Assembly (NCBI RefSeq): GCF_014200045.1
Contig: NZ_JACHOV010000001.1
Coordinates: forward strand, 1-64,000
DNA: 64,000 bases
Direction: 5' to 3'
Source of the DNA: Rhizorhapis suberifaciens
Lineage (GTDB): Bacteria > Pseudomonadota > Alphaproteobacteria > Sphingomonadales > Sphingomonadaceae
In this document: positions 47,159 through 54,631 of the stretch, piece after piece
Numbering within the stretch: the stretch's first letter is position 1
How the letters are laid out: every line of letters starts with the position of its first letter
Translations under genes and position numbers: made by a program
Notes under the pieces: model-generated
What the model was told of the DNA's origin: nothing
Databases searched by the model: none
The model's input: only the letters and a program-made list of their open reading frames with translations

Positions 47159-49201
47159 ATGACTGCCCGTAAAAAATATCTGTTGCTTGGCGGCGCATTT
47201 ATGCTTGCTCTCGGCGTGCCTACCGCCGCTTTGATGGCGGGAGCGAAGGAGGACGCGCGCGCCTTTTACGAACGTGGAGCGGCGGCGCTGCGCCGGGGTG
47301 ACGCAAGGACGGCGCGGATCGAATTGTTGAACGCGGTAAAGGCCGATCCGCAATGGGGCAGCGCCCGGATCATGCAGGCGCAGGCGATGCTGGCCCTGGG
47401 CGATGGTTTGACCGCCGAAGCAGAGATCGAGCGGGCGCGGGCGTTGGGGGTGGCGATGCCTTTGACCCGGCATTTGATGGCGCAGGCCATGTTGCTGCAG
47501 GGAAGGGCGGAGGACGCTTTGCGTGAGGCGACGGCCGGCGATGTCGAACCCCGTTATCAAGCGGAGGCGGAGCGCATGCAGGGCCGGTCCTATCAAGCGC
47601 TTGGCCAGAACGACGCCGCGGCAGAGGCTTTTGGAAGAATGCTGAAACTGTCGGCCGACGATAGCCGCGGATGGGTGGACATTGCCCGCTACCGCTTTGC
47701 GCTGGGCGATAGAGGTGGAGCGGTCGTGGCGGCTGACCGAGCGGCCCGCGTCAACCCGCGCAATGTCGATGCGGTCCTATTACGGGGCATGCTGGTGCGC
47801 GACCAATATGGTCTGCGCGCGGCCATTCCCTGGTTCAGAAAGGCGTTGGCGGTCGACCCCAACAATGTGCCGGCGCTGTTGGAATATGCGGCGACCGTGG
47901 CAGAGCTTGGTCGCGCCAAATGGATGCTGGGCCTGACCAGAAAAGCGCTTTCGCTGGCGCCGGGCAACCCGCGCCCCTATTTCATGCAGGCCACAATGGC
48001 GGCGCGTGCCGGCAATTACGATCTCGCACGCAAGCTTTTACAGCGGACGAACGGCGCGCTTGATGATGTGCCGGCCGTAATGCTGTTGTCCGGCATCCTG
48101 CAATTTGAGAATGGCAATTATACCTTGGCGGCGGAGCGGTTCGACCGGCTGCAGGCGCGCCAGCCGTTCAACATGACCGCGCGGCAGTTGCTCGGCGCGG
48201 CTCAGTATCGCGCGGGAGCCTATGCGGGGGCGGCGCAGGCTTTGCAGCCGCTGATAGAACGGGGCGACGCGGACAGCTATAGCCTGACGCTTGCCGCCAG
48301 GGTGCAGGAGAAGCTGGGGAACGACCCACTGGCCGCGGAGCTTCTGGACAGGGCTTCCCTGCCAGTGCGGGGCGACGCCGCCGTTTTTCAAGGCGCAGGC
48401 AGTGCAATACTGAGGGCTGGACCTGCCTTGGCGGAGCCCGGTTCAGCACCGGCGGTCATTCCTTATATCCGCGCTCTGCTGGAGGGTGGCAATGTAGCAC
48501 AGGCGGTCGTCAGCGCACAAAAGCTGCAGCAAGCCAATGGCAATGCGCCAGCCGCTCATGTGCTCTGCGGCGATGCGCTGTTCGCCGCCGGTCGAAATGC
48601 CGAAGCCATCGACGCTTACAAAAAAGCGGCCAATCTCCTTTTCGACGAGCCGACCGCTTTGCGGCTGGTGTCCGCCTATCGCCGTGCGGGCGCCGCGCAA
48701 AAGGCCATAGGGGTGCTTAATCTTTATCTCAGCCAGAATCCTCTTAGCGTCGACGCCAACAGGATCGCTGCCTCGGCGCATCTGGACGCAGGGAATTGGA
48801 ACGAGGCCGCGACATTGCTGGAGGCTTTGCGGGAGCGCATCGGCAATGGGGATTCGCTGCTGTTGTCGGATCTCGCCTGGGCGCGGCTTGGCCAGGGGCA
48901 AAAGGTGCTGGCATTGTCCTTGGCGCGGCGGGCCTACGCCCTGCAGCCATCGAGCCCTGTCACCAGCGACGTTTATGGCTGGATGCGTTACAAGACGGAA
49001 GGACCCAGCCGCGCCAGCATCGACTTGCTGGAAAAGGCGGTTGCAATCTCTCCTCAGCACCCTTTGCTCAATCTGCATTTGGGCGAGGTCTATGCCAGGG
49101 CAGGCATGAAGGGCCGCGCGAGAAAAGCGTTGGAGTTAGCCGCCGCGACGGCGGGCTTCGATCAAGGCGGGCGGGCGAGGGCGCTGCTGAAGAAGCTTTA
49201 G
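47159..49201 (+). CDS. prsT: XrtA/PEP-CTERM system TPR-repeat protein PrsT
   Basis: A 680-residue protein. An N-terminal hydrophobic signal or anchor (YLLLGGAFMLALGVPTAALM) leads into more than a dozen tetratricopeptide repeats covering nearly the whole length (for example AIPWFRKALAVDPNNVPALLEYAATVAELG). PrsT proteins are often described as lipoproteins, but no lipobox cysteine is present here, so it may be an anchored or secreted form. It is 59 bp after prsR. Role in the exosortase system is not defined; a scaffold for exopolysaccharide export is plausible. Confidence 0.85.
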   Translation: MTARKKYLLLGGAFMLALGVPTAALMAGAKEDARAFYERGAAALRRGDARTARIELLNAVKADPQWGSARIMQAQAMLALGDGLTAEAEIERARALGVAMPLTRHLMAQAMLLQGRAEDALREATAGDVEPRYQAEAERMQGRSYQALGQNDAAAEAFGRMLKLSADDSRGWVDIARYRFALGDRGGAVVAADRAARVNPRNVDAVLLRGMLVRDQYGLRAAIPWFRKALAVDPNNVPALLEYAATVAELGRAKWMLGLTRKALSLAPGNPRPYFMQATMAARAGNYDLARKLLQRTNGALDDVPAVMLLSGILQFENGNYTLAAERFDRLQARQPFNMTARQLLGAAQYRAGAYAGAAQALQPLIERGDADSYSLTLAARVQEKLGNDPLAAELLDRASLPVRGDAAVFQGAGSAILRAGPALAEPGSAPAVIPYIRALLEGGNVAQAVVSAQKLQQANGNAPAAHVLCGDALFAAGRNAEAIDAYKKAANLLFDEPTALRLVSAYRRAGAAQKAIGVLNLYLSQNPLSVDANRIAASAHLDAGNWNEAATLLEALRERIGNGDSLLLSDLAWARLGQGQKVLALSLARRAYALQPSSPVTSDVYGWMRYKTEGPSRASIDLLEKAVAISPQHPLLNLHLGEVYARAGMKGRARKALELAAATAGFDQGGRARALLKKL

Positions 49202-49342
49202 GCCGGGGCAGGAACAGAGAGGTTGCTGAGGGGGCTCCACATAACTCCGCACGGCTTTTCTAGGACGTCCTCTCGACAATTGTGCGGTTTTCCCGGCTTG
49301 CCATATTAATCGCTGGTTTCCGAAAAATCAGCGAGGTTTTCC

Positions 49343-50293
49343 GTGGCTTTTGGCGAACAGACCAAGGATAGGGTCGGAGCACTTCTCGCCAAGGGGCTGG
49401 CAGGACCGCTTCGGTTTTTCGCCAACTCGCCGCCCAGAGCCTCTCGCACGGGCGATCAATTGCGGAAGAATGGCATCGCGATCTATGAGCGGCATTATTA
49501 TAATCCCTTCATTACCGACCAGGACCTGCTTCACCCGCTCGAAAATGATCGCAAGATACCGGGCATAAAACTGGATGCGGGGCAGCAGTTGGAATTTCTG
49601 CGTTCCCTGCGCGGGCTTGACGAATTGGAAGCTTTTTTCGCGCCCGCTGCTGATGAGCGATCCTATTGTTTCGAAAATCAAGGCGATTATGGTCACGGCG
49701 ATGCCGATATTCTCTACGGCATGATCAGGACCTTCAAGCCCAGGCGCTTGATCGAGATCGGGGCTGGGCAGTCAACCAAATTGGCCCAGGCCGCTATCGC
49801 CTGCAATGTGGCGGAGGATGGGGACTATCAATGCGCGCATATTTGCATTGAACCTTATGAACAGCCCTGGCTTGAGCGGCTGGACGTCACGGTAATTCGC
49901 GAGCGCGTCGAGCGTTGTCCTGCCGAATTGTTTGCAGGGCTTGATGAGAATGACATTCTTTTCATCGATTCAAGTCACGTCATCCGGCCTCAAGGTGATG
50001 TGCTGTTCGAATTTCTGCAGATATTGCCGACCCTGAAGTCCGGGGTCCTTGTACATATCCATGACATTTTTACGCCTGCGGACTATCCGGAAGAGTGGAT
50101 ATTCGACCGCAAGGTGCTCTGGAACGAACAATATCTGCTTGAGGCCTTTCTTTCCATGAATGCCGGCTATGGGATTCTGGTCGCGAGCAACTGGCTCGCC
50201 AAACGGTATAATGCGTGCTTGCGGGCAATTCTGCCAGGGATGTTGCAAAAGCCCTCTGCCAGGCCCGGCAGTTTCTGGATCAGGCGAGTATAG
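49343..50293 (+). CDS. Class I SAM-dependent methyltransferase
   Basis: About 316 residues. The SAM fold is in the C-terminal two thirds: RLIEIGAGQSTKLAQAAI as motif I, an acidic CIEPYEQPWL strand, ILFIDSSHVIRPQGDV and the GVLVHIHDIFTPADYP segment, as in Methyltransf_24-type enzymes. GTG start with AGG upstream. It follows prsT by about 140 bp and precedes a strong terminator, so it may be the last gene of the exopolysaccharide-linked transcription unit. Substrate unknown. Confidence 0.78.
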   Translation: MAFGEQTKDRVGALLAKGLAGPLRFFANSPPRASRTGDQLRKNGIAIYERHYYNPFITDQDLLHPLENDRKIPGIKLDAGQQLEFLRSLRGLDELEAFFAPAADERSYCFENQGDYGHGDADILYGMIRTFKPRRLIEIGAGQSTKLAQAAIACNVAEDGDYQCAHICIEPYEQPWLERLDVTVIRERVERCPAELFAGLDENDILFIDSSHVIRPQGDVLFEFLQILPTLKSGVLVHIHDIFTPADYPEEWIFDRKVLWNEQYLLEAFLSMNAGYGILVASNWLAKRYNACLRAILPGMLQKPSARPGSFWIRRV

Positions 50294-50332
50294 CGGCGAT
50301 AGCGGCAATAGCGGCTGAATTAAACTCGCAAA

Positions 50333-50367
50333 CAAAAAAGCCGGAGTTTGATCTCCGGCCTTTTATT
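50333..50367. terminator. Strong intrinsic terminator, probably bidirectional
   Basis: GCCGGAG (50340-50346), loop TTTGAT, CTCCGGC (50353-50359), followed by CTTTTATT and preceded by AAAAAA. A-run, 7-bp GC stem and U-run make it fit both the plus-strand methyltransferase and the minus-strand lipoprotein gene that converge here. Confidence 0.88.
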
Positions 50368-50392
50368 CTGATCTGTCAATGAACGAAAAGGC

Positions 50393-50776
50393 TCAGGCCT
50401 TGCAATCCTGAGTGCCTTTGCCAGGAATAGTCGCAGTGATCGCCGTTCCACTGCCGACAACTTCGAAACCATCCGACTTATATGGCTGGCCGGGAGAATC
50501 CGCTTTCAACGCGGTCGGCGTGCCTGCCTTGTCGGTGCGCAGATTGGCGGACTTGTCGTCGGCAAGGAAGTCAACATAGATGATGCTGTTGTCCTTGCAG
50601 CGATAGCTGCGGCTGTCCTTGACTGCTGGCGGAAGTGCCACAGGAGCAGCCTGAGCCGCCTGCTCAGCAATTTGGTCAGGCGCCTTGTTGTCGACGACTT
50701 CGGGTTGAGACTGGCCGCAGGCCGTCAGGGTCATGAGGGCCGCAGCGGCGGTAAGGGGTAAAATATAAACGTTCAT
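50393..50776 (-). CDS. MliC-like lipoprotein
   Basis: A 127-residue lipoprotein: signal sequence with lipobox LTAC (Cys20), a Pro/Ala/Gln-rich linker, then a small beta domain (SYRCKDNSIIYVDFL ... GTQDCKA). Two cysteines flank the domain, and the YxC start with later glycine turns resembles MliC/PliC inhibitors of c-type lysozyme, which protect the cell wall against host enzymes. The match is by pattern only. Stands alone between a terminator and the divergent xseB. Confidence 0.72.
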   Translation of the reverse strand: MNVYILPLTAAAALMTLTACGQSQPEVVDNKAPDQIAEQAAQAAPVALPPAVKDSRSYRCKDNSIIYVDFLADDKSANLRTDKAGTPTALKADSPGQPYKSDGFEVVGSGTAITATIPGKGTQDCKA

Positions 50777-50993
50777 AGCGCGCGTTCTTTGCTATTAGGA
50801 AGCGCGCCGTCAATCCCCTTTACGGCCTAATCGCAGGAAAAAATGGTGAGTCGCCCCTCGACGCTCCCACTGGTTGCAACAAAGTTGCGCCCGCTGGATC
50901 GTTTGTGCTTACTCACCCTAAAAGAGGGGCGTAACCGAGCCGCCATGTTCGCACCCACTTGACCCCGGCCAGCGGCACCGCCATTGCAAGAGC

Positions 50994-51239
50994 ATGTCGG
51001 AAGAAACGGACTTTTCATCCCTGTCGTTCGAAGATGCCCTGAAGCGGCTGGAGGCGATCGTGCAGCAGCTGGAAAGCGGCGATGTGCCGTTGGATCAGTC
51101 GATCACCCTTTATGCCGAGGGCGACAAGTTGCGGGCGCAATGCCTAAAACGGCTTGCCGATGCCCAGGCCCGGATCGACAAGATCACCCTGGGAAATGAC
51201 GGCGGCGTTACGGGCATAGAGCCCTTCGAGGCGGATTAA
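50994..51239 (+). CDS. xseB: Exodeoxyribonuclease VII small subunit
   Basis: An 81-residue protein with the XseB pattern: SFEDALKRLEAIVQQLESGDVPLDQSI, then a second helix LYAEGDKLRAQCLKRL. It partners XseA (not in the window) in single-strand DNA exonuclease VII. First of a run xseB-ispA-coaD with gaps of 1-4 bp, an arrangement common in proteobacteria where xseB precedes ispA. Confidence 0.95.
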   Translation: MSEETDFSSLSFEDALKRLEAIVQQLESGDVPLDQSITLYAEGDKLRAQCLKRLADAQARIDKITLGNDGGVTGIEPFEAD

Positions 51240-51243
51240 GCCG

Positions 51244-52140
51244 TTGAACGGGGGCGTCAGCCTTGGTCTCGCCATCGAGCGTATCACCCGCGATATCGAT
51301 GGGCAGTTCGATCATCTGCTGGCCGTTCCCCAGGATTCCCGCCGCCGCCTTTACGAAGCAATGCGCCATGCGGCCATCGGCGGAGGCAAACGGCTGCGGC
51401 CTTTGCTGGTCCAGGCGACATGCGACCTGTTCAATATCGATGGCAACGCTGCGCTGCGGGTCGGTGTCGCTATCGAATGCATTCACGTCTATTCACTGAT
51501 CCACGATGACCTTCCCAGCATGGATAATGACGATGTGCGACGTGGCAAGCCCACGGTGCACAAAGCATTTGACGAGGCCACCGCCCTACTGGCCGGAGAT
51601 TCACTTCACACATTTGCTTTTGAGGTTTTGGGAAGTGAGGAGACGCATCACGACCCCTTCGTTCGCGCGGCCCTGATGTTGGAACTGGCGCGTGCTGCCG
51701 GAGCCGCTGGCATGGCGGGCGGGCAAATGATGGACATCGAGGCGGAAAGCGAGAGTTTCGACCTCGCCACCGTGACCCGATTGCAGCAATTGAAAACCGG
51801 TGCGCTCATTTCCTTTTGCCTGGAGGCTGGCGCGATCATGGCAAAGGTGCCGCCCGAGGCCCGTACGGGCCTGCGCGGCTACGCGCGCGACCTTGGCCTG
51901 GCTTTCCAGATCGCGGACGACCTGCTTGATGTAGAGGGCGATGAGGTGCTTGCAGGCAAGGCGCTCAATAAGGATGCGCGTGCGGGCAAGGAAACGTTCG
52001 TGTCGTTGCTGGGGGTGGAACGCGCGCGGGAGCAGGCGCAATTGCTGGTCCAGCAGGCCAAGGACCATCTGCATATCTATGGTTCGCAAGCCGACCTGCT
52101 GCGCGCCATTGCCGATTATGTTGTCGAAAGGGACCGCTGA
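51244..52140 (+). CDS. ispA: Polyprenyl (farnesyl) diphosphate synthase
   Basis: A 298-residue trans-prenyltransferase. The first aspartate-rich motif is DDLPSMDNDD and the second DDLLD; GGKRLRPLL and LKTGALISF are also family-typical. Two bulky-to-small changes cannot be judged, but the length and operon with xseB favour IspA (C15 product). It starts with TTG at 51244, with GAGGCGGA upstream and no alternative ATG nearby. Supplies precursors for undecaprenyl phosphate, quinones and carotenoids. Confidence 0.92.
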   Translation: MNGGVSLGLAIERITRDIDGQFDHLLAVPQDSRRRLYEAMRHAAIGGGKRLRPLLVQATCDLFNIDGNAALRVGVAIECIHVYSLIHDDLPSMDNDDVRRGKPTVHKAFDEATALLAGDSLHTFAFEVLGSEETHHDPFVRAALMLELARAAGAAGMAGGQMMDIEAESESFDLATVTRLQQLKTGALISFCLEAGAIMAKVPPEARTGLRGYARDLGLAFQIADDLLDVEGDEVLAGKALNKDARAGKETFVSLLGVERAREQAQLLVQQAKDHLHIYGSQADLLRAIADYVVERDR

Positions 52141-52141
52141 A

Positions 52142-52657
52142 ATGACCAAAGCCAAGATGCGGGTGGGTGTTTATCCGGGCACGTTCGATCCCATAACATT
52201 GGGACATATGGACATCATCCGGCGCGGAGCCAAGCTGGTTGACCGACTGGTCATCGGCGTAACGGACAATCCCTCTAAATCGCCCATGTTCGGCGTGGGG
52301 GAGCGAATGGAGATGGTGCGGCGGGAATGTGCGGCGATAGACGCGGAAATCCATGTCGTCGCATTCAATTCGCTGCTGATGAATTTTGCCGAACGTGAAG
52401 GGGCGAGCGTCATTATCCGGGGACTGCGCGCGGTTGCAGACTTCGAATATGAATATCAAATGGCGGGCATGAATCAGCAGTTGAACAGCCGGATCGAAAC
52501 AGTTTTCCTGATGGCTGACGTTTCGCTGCAGCCGATTGCATCGCGGCTCGTAAAGGAAATCGCGATTTTCGACGGCGATATATCCAAGTTTGTGACTGCG
52601 GCCGTACGCGACCAAGTGGTCGAACGGATCGCGGAGAGGGCGTTAAAAGCGTCATGA
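52142..52657 (+). CDS. coaD: Phosphopantetheine adenylyltransferase
   Basis: About 171 residues. N-terminal nucleotidyl-transferase motif VGVYPGTFDPITLGHMDII with the TxGH (TLGH) active site, GLRAVADFEYEYQMAGMN and the SSR-like region in SLQPIASRLVKEIA. It makes dephospho-CoA. ATG at 52142, one base after the ispA stop. A longer open frame starting at 51941 lies within ispA and is rejected. Confidence 0.96.
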   Translation: MTKAKMRVGVYPGTFDPITLGHMDIIRRGAKLVDRLVIGVTDNPSKSPMFGVGERMEMVRRECAAIDAEIHVVAFNSLLMNFAEREGASVIIRGLRAVADFEYEYQMAGMNQQLNSRIETVFLMADVSLQPIASRLVKEIAIFDGDISKFVTAAVRDQVVERIAERALKAS

Positions 52658-52730
52658 TCCGTTCATTTACAATTTGCTAGGCGTCGCTTCGTTTCGCCGC
52701 ACCAGATTATTTTCCGGAGAAAATCTTCAC

Positions 52731-53402
52731 ATGCCGTCCAAAGCCTTTCTTTTCTGCCTGCCGGTTCTGTTCGCGGCTTCCGCTGCGATGGCGCAGGAAG
52801 CCGACGTAAAGACGGTCCCTCTGCAGAGCCCTCCGGCCTCGGTTCCGGTGGATCCGGAAAATGTGCTGGATCTGGATCTTTCAACCGGCGGCCGCGTGCG
52901 CATCCAATTGCGGCCCGATCTTGCACCCAATCATGTCGAACGCGTGAAGACGCTGGCGCGGCAAGGCTTTTACAATGGCGTGATCTTTCACCGTGTGATC
53001 GATGGTTTCATGGCCCAGACGGGCGATCCTACGGGCACAGGGCAGGGCGGATCGCCACTGCCGGACCTGAAGGCTGAGTTCAATGCCTATCCGCATCTGC
53101 GCGGAACGGTGGCAATGGCGCGGGCGTCTTCACCTGACAGCGCCAACAGCCAGTTCTTCATCATGCTCATGCCGCGCTTTTCGCTCGACCGGAAATATAC
53201 GGCGTTCGGACGAGTGATCGGTGGAATGGAGTTTGTCGACGCCATTGCCAAGGGCGAGCCGCCGGCAAACCCGACGCGAGTGGTTCAGGCTTCGGTTGAA
53301 GCGGATGGCAAAACGCCGCCCGCTGTCCTGCCTGCTCAACCGGCGGAGAAGCCGGGGGCCAAGATCACCGCGGATGATCTGAACGCTCCGATCAAGAACT
53401 GA
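52731..53402 (+). CDS. Periplasmic cyclophilin-type peptidyl-prolyl isomerase
   Basis: About 223 residues with a signal peptide (LPVLFAASAAMAQ, cleavage near residue 22) and a compact cyclophilin domain: FYNGVIFHRVIDGFMAQTGDP, RGTVAMARASSPDSANSQFFI and a YTAFGRVIGGMEFVD end. It catalyses proline cis-trans isomerisation in the periplasm. ATG at 52731 with GGAG about 14 bases upstream; the frame extends further but without features. Two genes downstream functions differ, so no functional coupling is implied. Confidence 0.92.
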   Translation: MPSKAFLFCLPVLFAASAAMAQEADVKTVPLQSPPASVPVDPENVLDLDLSTGGRVRIQLRPDLAPNHVERVKTLARQGFYNGVIFHRVIDGFMAQTGDPTGTGQGGSPLPDLKAEFNAYPHLRGTVAMARASSPDSANSQFFIMLMPRFSLDRKYTAFGRVIGGMEFVDAIAKGEPPANPTRVVQASVEADGKTPPAVLPAQPAEKPGAKITADDLNAPIKN

Positions 53403-53408
53403 GCGTTA

Positions 53409-53429
53409 TTTTCTCTTGGTGAGAGAAAA
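53409..53429. other. Short hairpin between the cyclophilin gene and queA
   Basis: TTTTCTC and GAGAAAA form a 7-bp stem with a 7-base loop, 7 bp after the cyclophilin stop and 16 bp before the queA start. No U-run follows, so termination is doubtful; it may be an mRNA-stability or translation element. Confidence 0.35.
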
Positions 53430-53444
53430 GTTTGGGAGTCCATA

Positions 53445-54470
53445 TTGCGGGTCGATCTTTTTGACTTCCATCTGCCGCCCGAGCGTATCGCCTTGCGCCC
53501 TGCAAGTCCCCGGGACAGTGCGCGCTTGCTGGTGCTGGGACCAGAGCGCCTGGAAGATCGCCATGTAGTCGACTTGCCGGAACTGATCCGGCGGGGGGAC
53601 TGCCTGGTGTTCAACGACACCAAGGTCATCCCTGCCCAGCTTGAGGGCCGGCGAGGTGACGCGCGGATCGGCGCCACTCTGCACAAGAGGACGGGGTTGC
53701 GGCAATGGCAGGCTTTTATCCGCAATGCCAAGCGGGTGCGGACAGGCGATCAGATCGATTTCGGGGCAGGCGTCACTGCCATTGCTGGGGCAAGGACAGT
53801 GGACGGAGCCCTGACGCTGGACTTCTTAGGCGAAGAGCCGGTCGAAGTCCTGCTGGAACGGGCAGGAACAATGCCGCTGCCGCCCTATATTGCAAGCAAG
53901 CGCCCGGCCGACATGCGCGATCGGCAGGATTATCAGACTATGTTCGCGCGAAGGGAGGGTGCTGTGGCGGCGCCGACCGCCGCGCTGCATTTCACGCCGA
54001 AACTGATGGAGCGTCTCGCGGCGGCAGGAGTGCTCAGCGAAACGCTGACGCTGCACGTGGGCGCCGGCACTTTCCTGCCGGTAAAGGTGGATGACACAGC
54101 CGACCATCACATGCATGCCGAATGGGGGCGGATCGACGCGGCGGCGGCAGAGCGGCTGAACATGGTGCGGGAAAAAGGCGGGCGCATCATTCCAGTGGGC
54201 ACGACCAGCCTGCGCCTTTTGGAAAGCGCAGCGACCGTGGAGGGCAAGATCGCGCCCTTCGAAGGGGATACGCGCATATTCATCACGCCCGGTTATCCAT
54301 TTCGAGCGACTGACGGCCTTATCACCAATTTCCACCTTCCCCGCTCAACCCTGTTCATGCTCGTGAGCGCCCTGATGACACGGGAGCGGATGATGGAAGC
54401 TTACACACATGCGATAGCGACGGATTATCGCTTCTACAGCTATGGTGATGCCAGTTTGTTACTGCCGTAA
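53445..54470 (+). CDS. queA: tRNA preQ1(34) S-adenosylmethionine ribosyltransferase-isomerase QueA
   Basis: A 341-residue enzyme of queuosine synthesis that transfers and isomerises the ribosyl part of SAM to make epoxyqueuosine in tRNA. Motifs: LFDFHLPPERIALRPASPRD, CLVFNDTKVIPAQLEG, APTAALHFT, LHVGAGTFLPVK and LITNFHLPRSTLFML. Start is a TTG at 53445 with GGGAG upstream. The other queuosine gene, tgt, lies 3.6 kb further in the same direction. Confidence 0.96.
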   Translation: MRVDLFDFHLPPERIALRPASPRDSARLLVLGPERLEDRHVVDLPELIRRGDCLVFNDTKVIPAQLEGRRGDARIGATLHKRTGLRQWQAFIRNAKRVRTGDQIDFGAGVTAIAGARTVDGALTLDFLGEEPVEVLLERAGTMPLPPYIASKRPADMRDRQDYQTMFARREGAVAAPTAALHFTPKLMERLAAAGVLSETLTLHVGAGTFLPVKVDDTADHHMHAEWGRIDAAAAERLNMVREKGGRIIPVGTTSLRLLESAATVEGKIAPFEGDTRIFITPGYPFRATDGLITNFHLPRSTLFMLVSALMTRERMMEAYTHAIATDYRFYSYGDASLLLP

Positions 54471-54510
54471 TGAGATGCTTGCCCTAATTACGACGGTCAG
54501 CGCGCAATCT

Positions 54511-54566
54511 TGCCCATTAATTTTTCAATACTGATAACCCATTGATTTAGCTGTTAATTATGGGCA
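54511..54566. promoter_or_regulatory. Inverted repeat TGCCCAT / ATGGGCA upstream of the GGDEF-EAL gene
   Basis: TGCCCAT (54511-54517) and ATGGGCA (54560-54566) are perfect inverted copies separated by 42 bases of very AT-rich DNA that includes TTAATTTTT and GTTAATTA. It ends 65 bp before the GGDEF-EAL start, where a promoter is expected. Either a two-site operator or a long weak hairpin after queA. Confidence 0.35.
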
Positions 54567-54631
54567 GTGCGTAATCCGGCTTTTTCCTGAAATTAACGAA
54601 AAAACAAGGTTGCTCGTCCATTAAGAGGTGG

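Noticed and set aside
50291-50316. Triple repeat of TAGCGGC at 9-bp period as a regulatory array
   Set aside because: Three short, imperfect copies right after the methyltransferase stop; most likely simple slippage with no sign of function.
51941-52141. N-terminal extension of coaD from 51941
   Set aside because: This stretch is inside ispA in another frame; CoaD starts at the ATG at 52142 directly ahead of its nucleotide-binding motif.
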